Under the pieces are notes generated by a model. The model had not been told where the DNA came from and searched no databases. It was given only the letters and a program-made list of their open reading frames with translations. The position numbers and the translations under genes were made by a program. A stretch of DNA of 5,011 nt from NCBI GenBank assembly GCA_016177345.1, contig JACOVM010000053.1, positions 1 to 5,011 of the forward strand. The letters are read 5' to 3'. How positions within the stretch are numbered: position 1 is the stretch's first letter; every line of letters starts with the position of its first letter. This DNA is from Candidatus Woesearchaeota archaeon (lineage in GTDB: Archaea > Nanobdellota > Nanobdellia > Woesearchaeales > UBA12501). Positions 1 to 4,926 of the stretch are shown in pieces.

Positions 1-130
1 CGCGCTCTGTCTGCGTTTAGCACTCGACTGGGTATCGAGTATCCGGGAACAAGATGAGGATCCGGGGCACGGCGCTTGGCGATGGCACTACCCGTTGAAA
101 AGAGATTCGGGACAGAGCCTTTACCACAAC
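1..130. other. GC-rich, structured stretch without a convincing gene
   Basis: Bases 1-120 are about 58% G+C, clearly richer than the AT-rich spacers elsewhere in the window. They contain a perfect hairpin, ACTCGA (22-27) with TCGAGT (35-40) around a 7-base loop, and a perfect 8-bp inverted repeat, GCTCTGTC (4-11) with GACAGAGC (111-118), which could close the stretch like the terminal stem of an RNA. The sequence ATCCGGG occurs twice (41-47 and 60-66). A frame open from the left edge runs to a stop at 233-235 but shows no recognisable family and runs into thyA. I do not recognise a tRNA, 5S rRNA, SRP RNA or RNase P RNA. It could be an untranslated leader, the end of an unknown RNA gene, or the decayed tail of an upstream gene. 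Confidence 0.4.
4..118. repeat. 8-bp inverted repeat GCTCTGTC / GACAGAGC
   Basis: GCTCTGTC at 4-11 is the exact reverse complement of GACAGAGC at 111-118, so the arms enclose about 100 bases. A T-G wobble (12 with 110) can extend the pairing by one. The 3' arm is also the 5' arm of a second inverted repeat reaching to 162, so the two pairings exclude each other. Confidence 0.5.
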
Positions 131-162
131 AAAATATTTAAAGTGCCAGAGGGCTCTGTTCC
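109..162. repeat. 11-bp inverted repeat flanking the thyA TATA-like box
   Basis: GGGACAGAGCC (109-119) pairs with GGCTCTGTTCC (152-162) over 11 positions with one G-T wobble. The 32-base loop contains the TATA-like element. Inside the right arm lies a smaller near-palindrome, CAGAG-GG-CTCTG (147-158). The arrangement could be a protein-binding operator at the DNA level, or an RNA stem if transcription starts upstream of 109. I cannot tell these apart from sequence. Confidence 0.5.
130..143 (+). promoter_or_regulatory. putative archaeal TATA box of thyA
   Basis: The run AAAATATTTAAAG is an AT-only island within GC-richer sequence and resembles an archaeal TATA element. It lies about 45 bases before the thyA start. 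With the usual 25-base or so distance from TATA box to transcription start, the transcript would begin near 160-165, giving a short leader that still contains the ribosome binding site. If the organism is bacterial, this call falls. Confidence 0.4.
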
Positions 163-173
163 AAATCTTTATT

Positions 174-180
174 GGGGGAG
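174..180 (+). promoter_or_regulatory. ribosome binding site of thyA (closely spaced)
   Basis: GGGGGAG ends only two bases before the ATG at 183. The purine match is strong but the spacing is tighter than usual. The alternative ATG at 201 would give better spacing, but it would remove residues that align directly with the start of E. coli ThyA (MKQYLELMQ), so 183 is preferred. Confidence 0.55.
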
Positions 181-182
181 CT

Positions 183-1046
183 ATGAAAGAGTATTTAGAC
201 ATGGTACAGTATGTTCTCGAGAACGGCCAGCATAAGGTAAACAGGACTGGTGTTGCTACGAGAAGCGTTTTCGCGTACTTCTATAAAGTAAGCCTCCAGA
301 ATGGCTATCCTCTTTTGACAACCAAAAAGATGTTTTTTAACTCAATGCTTCATGAGCTGTTCTGGTACCTTACTGGTGAGGCGCACGTCAAGAATCTTCG
401 AAACGTAACCAAGATATGGGATGCCTGGGCTGACAGTGAAGGCCGGCTCGAAACAGCTTATGGCCGGTTTTGGAGAAGATACCCCTGCCCAGAAGCCGGG
501 GTAGATGGCGAGCGATGGGGCCAAAAGTGGAAGCATCGAGATCCGGAAACAGGCCAGCTCGTGTTTGACCAGATCCAATACATTATTGATACTCTTAAGG
601 AGATCAAAGAGAATCCTCAAACAAGCAACCTGCGCAGAATGGTTGTTTTGGCATGGCATCCGGGCAACGCTGCAGAAAGCAAGCTTCCCCCATGCCATTA
701 TACCTTTTGCTTTAATGTGCTAGGGAATAAGCTGAACTGCCACCTTACGCAGCGATCTGCAGATATTGCGCTTGGCGTTCCCTTTAATCTTGCCTGCTAT
801 GCGCTCTTGACCATGATTCTTGCAAAGCAGACGGGATTTGAACCCGGTGAATTCGCCCACACGCTTATCGATGCGCACATTTACGAAAACCACATTGAAA
901 GCCTCAAGGAACAGCTTCAGCGGGAGCCACGCCCATTACCCAGTATTATGTTTCCAAACAAGCCACTGCAGGAGTTGCGATTTGAAGACTTTGTTTTAAA
1001 AGAATATAATCCTCATCCCGGAATCAAGTTTGAGGTTGCAGTGTAA
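183..1046 (+). CDS. thyA: thymidylate synthase (ThyA type)
   Basis: Makes dTMP from dUMP with 5,10-methylene-THF, which leaves as DHF; a cytosolic homodimer in this family. The 287-residue protein aligns with E. coli ThyA from its first residue. It has the RTG folate/phosphate loop (R21), HELFWYLTG with catalytic Glu58, the paired phosphate-binding arginines R151-R152, the nucleophile Cys171 in PPCH, the QRSAD segment (R191, S192, D194), N202 in PFN, and DAHIY (D230, H232, Y234). The C-terminal PHPGIKFEVAV matches the loop that closes on the substrate. It is longer than the 264-residue E. coli enzyme because of an insert of about 23 residues near 103-125, after RRYP; inserts at this point are common in the family. 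It is the first gene of the cluster and lies 58 bases before the DHFR-SHMT fusion, which supplies its cofactor and recycles its product. ThyX-type (flavin) synthase is excluded by these motifs. Confidence 0.97.
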   Translation: MKEYLDMVQYVLENGQHKVNRTGVATRSVFAYFYKVSLQNGYPLLTTKKMFFNSMLHELFWYLTGEAHVKNLRNVTKIWDAWADSEGRLETAYGRFWRRYPCPEAGVDGERWGQKWKHRDPETGQLVFDQIQYIIDTLKEIKENPQTSNLRRMVVLAWHPGNAAESKLPPCHYTFCFNVLGNKLNCHLTQRSADIALGVPFNLACYALLTMILAKQTGFEPGEFAHTLIDAHIYENHIESLKEQLQREPRPLPSIMFPNKPLQELRFEDFVLKEYNPHPGIKFEVAV

Positions 1047-1054
1047 AAAGTTTA

Positions 1055-1089
1055 GAGAATATGAGAATATTTTAGATATGAGAATATTT
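1055..1089 (+). repeat. direct repeats in the thyA-folA spacer
   Basis: The 14-mer ATATGAGAATATTT occurs exactly twice, at 1059-1072 and 1076-1089 (period 17). The core GAGAATAT occurs three times (1055-1062, 1063-1070, 1080-1087), the first two directly adjacent. The repeats end just before the ribosome binding site of the next gene. They may be an operator, an AT-rich internal promoter (ATATTTTAGATAT is TATA-like), or simply a slippage product. The second copy contains an in-frame ATG (1078) that is not the preferred start. Confidence 0.6.
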
Positions 1090-1091
1090 CA

Positions 1092-1096
1092 GAGGG
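1092..1096 (+). promoter_or_regulatory. ribosome binding site fixing the DHFR-SHMT start
   Basis: GAGGG lies eight bases before the ATG at 1105, a standard spacing. The protein from that ATG begins MTEIIIIAAL, which fits the first beta strand of DHFR with no extension. This decides against the upstream in-frame TTG at 1030, inside thyA, and the ATG at 1078. Confidence 0.65.
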
Positions 1097-1104
1097 CAGA
1101 TACC

Positions 1105-2964
1105 ATGACTGAGATTATCATCATTGCAGCGCTGGACGAGAATCATGTTATCGGAAATAAGAAAACGCTTCCGTGGCATATTCCAGAAGATTTCAGGCAC
1201 TTTCAGGAAGCAACAAAAGGCCATGCAGTCATTATGGGACGGACAACGTTTGAAAGCCTTGGCAAGCCATTGTCGAACCGCCTGAATATTGTTCTCACCA
1301 GAAACCAGATAAGCCAGCTGAACCAAGAAGGGGTTATTGCGCTGCAGAACCTTTCTGAAGCGATAGAAGTAGCAAAGCAGAAAGGGTATCAACGCATTTT
1401 TCTGATTGGCGGTGCAAGCATCTACCTGGAGGGATTTGCAGTGGCAGATAAAATGGTATTAAGCCACATTCCTGGCATTCATGAAGGAGACACGTTTTTT
1501 CCGCAATGGAATGCCAATGAATGGATTGTAACAAATGAGGAGCAACGAGAAGGCTTCACGATTAAAACATATGAACGAAAAAGACACGAACGAGCAATAG
1601 CCCCATTATCCATTTCTTCTTCCATTTCTTCCTCTTTTTCCATTTCTTCCTCTTTTTTTTCATTACCGCTTCAGCAAGCCGATCCTGCCCTCTATCAACG
1701 CATAACTGAGGAACGTTATCGACAACAAACAACCTTAAACCTTATCCCCTCAGAAAATTATGTCAGTAAAGCAGTGCTTGAAGCAACAGGAAGCGTGCTC
1801 AACAACAAGTACAGTGAAGGATACCCCGGAAAACGGTATTACCAGGGAAATGAGTGCATTGATGCCGTTGAACAGCTTGCTATTGACCGAGCGAAGACGC
1901 TATTCCATGTCAATCACGCAAATGTCCAGCCCTATTCTGGAAGCCCGGCAAACCAAGCAGTGTATTATGCCCTCCTTCAGCCAGGAGATAAGATTATGGG
2001 CATGCACTTGTTCTATGGGGGGCATTTAACGCACGGCTGGAAAGTCAATTTTTCTGGCAAGTTCTACACTAATGTCGGCTACACTACTGAACAAAACGGG
2101 TTCCTTGATTACGACAAGGTTGAGGAGCTTGCAGAGAAAGAGCGCCCAAAGATTATCGTTTGCGGAGGCACAGGCTATCCACGATTGTATGACTTTAAGA
2201 GGCTTGGGCAGATTGCGAAGAATGTTGGGGCATATTTTCTTGCGGACATCGCCCATGAAGCAGGGCTTATCGCTGCCAATGTCGTTCCCTCTCCAGCAGG
2301 CCATGCTGATGTGATAACAACAACAACGCATAAGACTCTTCGAGGCCCGCGAGGGGCAATGATCATGTGCAATGGAGAGCCTTCCACGCCAATGAAAGAG
2401 CTTCCTGCCGGAGCAGACCCAAGGAAGCATATTCCAACACTGATCGACCGAGCGGTATTTCCCGGCCTGCAAGGAGGCCCCCATAATCATACCACTGCTG
2501 GAATCGCTGCTGCTCTTCATGAAGCAATGCAGCCCTCCTTCAAGCCTTATTGTGAACAAATTATTACGAATGCAAAAACTCTCGCAGCAACGCTGATGGA
2601 TCATGGCGTTTCTCTTGTTTCTGGCGGAACAGACAAGCACCTGCTTCTTGCCGACCTCACCAATAAAGGGGTTGGGCTCGGCAAGGAGGCAGCAATTGCT
2701 CTTGAGCGTGCTGGCTTAATCGTCAACGCAAATACTATTCCTTATGACCCAAGCACGCCATTCAAGCCATCAGGAATCCGGCTTGGAACACCAGCGATGA
2801 CAACACGTGGCTTAAAGGAAGAAGAGATGAAACAAATCGGAGAATGGATCGCTTCTATCCTCAATGCCATGGACGATTGGCCACTGCAGGCCTCTATCAA
2901 GACAAAGGTTCATAATCTTTGTGCAGCCTTCCCCGTTTATTCTACCGTTTATTCTGTCCAATGA
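1105..2964 (+). CDS. folA-glyA: bifunctional dihydrofolate reductase - serine hydroxymethyltransferase fusion
   Basis: A 619-residue fusion predicted to reduce DHF to THF with NADPH and then load THF with the serine hydroxymethyl group, giving glycine and 5,10-methylene-THF. Residues 1-161 are a full DHFR: L22-P23-W24, catalytic Asp29 (E. coli D27), the cofactor segment MGRTTFESLGKPL (44-56), IGGASIY (101-107) and EGDTFFP (127-133). Residues 162-187 are a Ser/Ile/Phe linker. Residues 188-619 are a full PLP-dependent SHMT: SEN (216-218), NKYSEGYPGKRYY with Y236, E238 and Y246, GGHLTHG with H307 and H310, D381 and H384, Schiff-base Lys410 in TTTTHK, FPGLQGGPH (452-460) and substrate-carboxylate Arg559 in SGIRLGTP. 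TGYP (356-359) replaces the commoner SAYP, a conservative change. No ATG, GTG or TTG lies in frame between the linker and SEN, so the SHMT half has no start of its own. The stop overlaps the next gene's ATG. The SHMT uses a longer loop near 422-448 than E. coli GlyA. Both halves look intact and active. Confidence 0.95.
   Translation: MTEIIIIAALDENHVIGNKKTLPWHIPEDFRHFQEATKGHAVIMGRTTFESLGKPLSNRLNIVLTRNQISQLNQEGVIALQNLSEAIEVAKQKGYQRIFLIGGASIYLEGFAVADKMVLSHIPGIHEGDTFFPQWNANEWIVTNEEQREGFTIKTYERKRHERAIAPLSISSSISSSFSISSSFFSLPLQQADPALYQRITEERYRQQTTLNLIPSENYVSKAVLEATGSVLNNKYSEGYPGKRYYQGNECIDAVEQLAIDRAKTLFHVNHANVQPYSGSPANQAVYYALLQPGDKIMGMHLFYGGHLTHGWKVNFSGKFYTNVGYTTEQNGFLDYDKVEELAEKERPKIIVCGGTGYPRLYDFKRLGQIAKNVGAYFLADIAHEAGLIAANVVPSPAGHADVITTTTHKTLRGPRGAMIMCNGEPSTPMKELPAGADPRKHIPTLIDRAVFPGLQGGPHNHTTAGIAAALHEAMQPSFKPYCEQIITNAKTLAATLMDHGVSLVSGGTDKHLLLADLTNKGVGLGKEAAIALERAGLIVNANTIPYDPSTPFKPSGIRLGTPAMTTRGLKEEEMKQIGEWIASILNAMDDWPLQASIKTKVHNLCAAFPVYSTVYSVQ
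1609..1660 (+). repeat. in-frame 18-bp tandem repeat encoding the DHFR-SHMT linker
   Basis: The 18-base unit TCCATTTCTTCCTCTTTT occurs twice in exact tandem (1621-1638 and 1639-1656), preceded by a partial 12-base copy at 1609-1620. Each unit is six codons, read SISSSF, so copy-number changes keep the reading frame. The tract is pyrimidine-only apart from one A per unit and ends in a run of eight T (1653-1660). Such T-runs in the coding strand can slow or terminate archaeal RNA polymerase. Confidence 0.85.
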
Positions 2965-2993
2965 TATCAAACGTATCAAACAACATATCGAAC
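2933..2993 (+). repeat. short tandem repeats across the SHMT / membrane-protein junction
   Basis: CCGTTTATTCT occurs at 2933-2943 and 2945-2955 (period 12) and encodes the repeated VYS of the SHMT C-terminal tail. TATCAAAC follows at 2965-2972 and 2974-2981 (period 9), with a variant TATCGAAC at 2986-2993. It encodes the repeated Ser-Asn at the start of the next protein. The two repeats flank the ATGA stop/start overlap. Confidence 0.65.
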
Positions 2994-3605
2994 AATAATG
3001 TCACGCAAGGGGCTGAAGAAAACATCCTTCACCATAGCGCCTTTTCGTATATCTTCCGCCACAGGCATGCACGAAAATTTATCGTATGGTGCATGATTTG
3101 GCTTCTTTTTCTCCTTCTTCTTGCGATAAAAGATTGGTTATTGCTCGGCATCCTTCTCGCCGCAAATATTCTTGTAAGCATTGCAATGAGGCCATTAAAA
3201 AGGTTCACGATTGGAATAGCAGTGGAGCTCGTGACCTTTAGCAGCGTCATCGCTGGAATGGTATACGGGCCAACCATTGGCGCACTATTTGCAATGGTAT
3301 CCTTAATTACCAACTTCTTTTTCATCGGCAGGGTAACCATGTTTCTTCTTTTAGTTATTCCGGTCTATGCAGGAATTGGCGCTCTTGCTTCCCTTTTTTC
3401 CTCAACAGCACTAGCCAACCCAACAATTGCTGCAACTGCAGGGATTCTTCTCACGATGCTCTATAACTTCATCGTCTCCTTCCTCATTATCGCACTCTTT
3501 GCAGGAAACATTAAAAAGTGCATTACGTTTAGCAGCATCAACATTGCGGTAAATGTCCTTTTATTTGCAAATCTTGCAGTTCCTCTTATCCGGGTGATGG
3601 CATAA
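2961..3605 (+). CDS. multi-pass membrane protein of unknown family, paralogue 1
   Basis: A 214-residue protein of unrecognised family. The first 38 residues are polar, starting with an Asn-rich ISNVSNNISNNN stretch and ending in a basic His/Arg cluster (33-39). Then come about six hydrophobic segments, roughly at 40-57, 59-76, 83-102, 105-147 (probably two), 155-181 and 190-210. Features shared with the next two genes are R77-P78 after the second segment, E89 at the start of the third, N169, N194 and N198, and P208 near the end. It also has YGP (102-104) and GR (123-124), shared with paralogue 2 only. The ATG at 2961 overlaps the SHMT stop as ATGA, and no Shine-Dalgarno site precedes it, so translation is probably coupled to the fusion. 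A TTG at 2919 would add 14 residues inside the SHMT frame and is less likely. Size and layout recall substrate-binding S components of ECF transporters or MreD-like proteins, but I see no motif that proves either. Confidence 0.8.
   Translation: MISNVSNNISNNNVTQGAEENILHHSAFSYIFRHRHARKFIVWCMIWLLFLLLLAIKDWLLLGILLAANILVSIAMRPLKRFTIGIAVELVTFSSVIAGMVYGPTIGALFAMVSLITNFFFIGRVTMFLLLVIPVYAGIGALASLFSSTALANPTIAATAGILLTMLYNFIVSFLIIALFAGNIKKCITFSSINIAVNVLLFANLAVPLIRVMA
3593..3598 (+). promoter_or_regulatory. ribosome binding site of membrane-protein paralogue 2
   Basis: GGTGAT, complementary to the conserved 3' end of 16S rRNA, lies six bases before the ATG at 3605, inside the final codons of paralogue 1. 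It supports the full-length start with the charged tail rather than the internal ATG at 3728. Confidence 0.5.
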
Positions 3606-4243
3606 TGGATGACAAAGAAAAAGAAAACAACAAAGAAAACAAAAAAAAGGAAAAAGGCGGAGAAAAGGAAGAAGCAAAGAAAGAAGGAATTCTTCACCTA
3701 GTTTATGATATTTGCAGAAAAAAGCCGATGAGAAATTACCTCTTGTTTTTATTCTCTGTTCTTTTGATTATTCTTCTATTCGTCGCCTCGAGGCAAGCCT
3801 TTGCTATCCTCGCCCTTCTTGTCCTGAACGCTGTCCTTGCGTTTATGGTCCGGCCGCTCAAGGCTCTCCTGAGTGGATTTGAGCTTGTTACATTCAGCAC
3901 TGTTTTATTCAGTATTGCTTACGGCCCAAAAACAGGCCTCCTTGTCGGCCTTATCTTCATCATAGTCAATCTCTTTTGTATTGGGCGGTTTACTCAATAC
4001 GCAGTTATAATGGTTCCTTCAGTGATGCTTCTCGGCTATTTCGCTTTCTACCTCAGTGGGTTTGGCATCACCATCGCCGGAATTATTATGACTCTCATCT
4101 ACAACCTTCTCGTCATCCTTGGCATTATCGTGTTTCTTGGCGGCAACCCAGCAAAAGGAATCTCCTACATTGCTGTAAATACAGTCTGGAATATCTTTTT
4201 GTTTAGCCTTGCAGCACCGACAGTATTAAATATTATAACCTAA
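3605..4243 (+). CDS. multi-pass membrane protein of unknown family, paralogue 2, with Lys/Glu-rich N-terminus
   Basis: A 212-residue protein of unrecognised family. Residues 1-28 contain ten Lys, eight Glu and two Asp and look like a disordered or helical cytosolic tail; the DNA there is almost purely purine and includes a run of eight A (3641-3648). The membrane part has hydrophobic segments near 45-61, 65-82, 93-106, 109-126, 133-150, 153-178 and 185-207, so the count is six or seven. It aligns with paralogue 1 at R83-P84, E93 in FELVTF, YGP (106-108), GR (127-128), Y166-N167, GGN (179-181), N192, N196 and P205. Its ATG shares one base with the stop of paralogue 1 (TAATG). This places it in the same transcript as the DHFR-SHMT fusion. 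The conserved Glu and Asn within hydrophobic segments suggest a ligand or pore site, which is inference. Confidence 0.8.
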   Translation: MDDKEKENNKENKKKEKGGEKEEAKKEGILHLVYDICRKKPMRNYLLFLFSVLLIILLFVASRQAFAILALLVLNAVLAFMVRPLKALLSGFELVTFSTVLFSIAYGPKTGLLVGLIFIIVNLFCIGRFTQYAVIMVPSVMLLGYFAFYLSGFGITIAGIIMTLIYNLLVILGIIVFLGGNPAKGISYIAVNTVWNIFLFSLAAPTVLNIIT

Positions 4244-4340
4244 AGATAATATTATAATCTAAAGATCATTATTTAAACCGTGATTGAACAGATATAATTA
4301 AACAAATATAATTAGCAAAGAATTAACAAAGGCAGGCCAT
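4244..4340 (+). promoter_or_regulatory. AT-rich intergenic region with likely promoter for paralogue 3
   Basis: This is the widest gap between genes inside the cluster (97 bases) and is very AT-rich. CTAAAGAT occurs at 4240-4247 and 4259-4266 (period 19), and ATATAATTA at 4292-4300 and 4306-4314 (period 14). Both ATATAATTA copies, and ATTTAAACC at 4271-4279, are TATA-like. A box at 4292 would place the transcript start near 4320, just upstream of the gene; the copy at 4306 would give a nearly leaderless message. Only a weak AGG-type Shine-Dalgarno match is seen before the ATG. No terminator T-run follows paralogue 2, so read-through from upstream is also possible. Confidence 0.45.
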
Positions 4341-4919
4341 ATGGCGCTTAACCATCTCAAAAACGTACTTGCAAGAAGAGACCAGATCATTAATAACAAG
4401 TCTTTTCGGCGAGGCATGGTGCTCTTCTTTTTTGTTGTTCTTCTTCTTGTTCTGTTGATCTCATTTCGATTTCTCTTCGCCGTGCTTGCCCTTCTCTTTT
4501 TGAGCATCTTGATCGGGTTCTTTCTTCGGCCAATTCGCTCTTTAACGCTCGGCATTGAGATTGGCATTCTTGCTACCGTCTTGTCGAGCATGACGCATGG
4601 CATCAAGGCAGGCCTTGTTGTCGGGCTCGGGGTCTTGACCGCAAAGCTTATTGCAGAAGGAAGCTTAAGCGTTTACAGTTTAGTCATCTATCCATCCCAC
4701 ATTATTATTGCGATAGGTGCAGGGCTTATTCCTGAAGCGAATATAACTGCCGTTGGCATTGCCGCTGCTGTTTTTCATAACCTTTTTACTGGCTTGCTTT
4801 CTTTTGTATTTCTTGGAGGACAGACAGGAAAAATTCTCACCTTTGTCAGCACAAACCTTCTCTTCAATGCATTTCTCTTCTGGTGGGCTGCACCGTTCTT
4901 GTTGAGGGTTATGAGTTAA
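4341..4919 (+). CDS. multi-pass membrane protein of unknown family, paralogue 3 (divergent)
   Basis: A 192-residue protein of the same unrecognised family as the two preceding genes, with a short basic N-terminus (K7, R11, R12, K20, R23, R24) in place of their long polar tails. Hydrophobic segments lie near 25-41, 44-62, 72-84, 88-104, 111-130, 134-158 and 166-188. It keeps R63-P64, E73, N147, N172, N176, the AAP motif (183-185) and a GG (159-160) before the last segment. It has lost others: the YGP of its paralogues is HGI (86-88), the GR is replaced around 104-107 by IAEG, the YN is HN, and GGN is GGQ. This gene therefore looks like a diverged copy, possibly with another ligand or a structural role. 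It is separated from the coupled genes by 97 bases and may be transcribed on its own. Confidence 0.8.
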   Translation: MALNHLKNVLARRDQIINNKSFRRGMVLFFFVVLLLVLLISFRFLFAVLALLFLSILIGFFLRPIRSLTLGIEIGILATVLSSMTHGIKAGLVVGLGVLTAKLIAEGSLSVYSLVIYPSHIIIAIGAGLIPEANITAVGIAAAVFHNLFTGLLSFVFLGGQTGKILTFVSTNLLFNAFLFWWAAPFLLRVMS

Positions 4920-4926
4920 GTTTTTA
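4920..4926 (+). terminator. T-run after the last gene, possible archaeal terminator
   Basis: Five T (4921-4925) follow the stop codon of paralogue 3 by one base. Archaeal RNA polymerase can stop at such coding-strand T-runs without a hairpin. I see no strong stem-loop before it, so it is weak as a bacterial-type terminator. Confidence 0.35.

Noticed and set aside
4..40. tRNA-like anticodon arm (CTCGA, 7-base loop CTGGGTA, TCGAG) with a weak D-arm before it
   Set aside because: No acceptor stem, no GG in the D-loop, and no T-arm with TTCRANT downstream.
17..202. Reverse-strand frame of 61 codons
   Set aside because: Overlaps the thyA promoter and start, has no ribosome binding site that I can see and no recognisable product.
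2..235. Frame open from the left edge with 77 codons, which could be the end of an upstream gene
   Set aside because: No recognisable family, odd Trp-rich composition, and it would overlap thyA by 53 bases and contain the TATA-like box and ribosome binding site; open frames are expected by chance in GC-rich DNA.
1030..1104. Upstream TTG (1030) and ATG (1078) as starts of the DHFR-SHMT gene
   Set aside because: They add residues before the first DHFR strand and would read through thyA or the repeat spacer; the ATG at 1105 has a well-spaced GAGGG.
2026..2640. Long reverse-strand frame (204 codons) inside the SHMT half
   Set aside because: Shadow of a strongly conserved SHMT coding region, with no family resemblance of its own.
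2919..2960. TTG at 2919 as start of membrane paralogue 1
   Set aside because: It lies deep in the SHMT frame; the ATG at 2961 gives a classical ATGA overlap.
2961..3605. Direct assignment of paralogue 1 as the folate transporter FolT
   Set aside because: Only size, segment number and neighbourhood fit; I see no FolT-specific motif and no ECF ATPase or T component.
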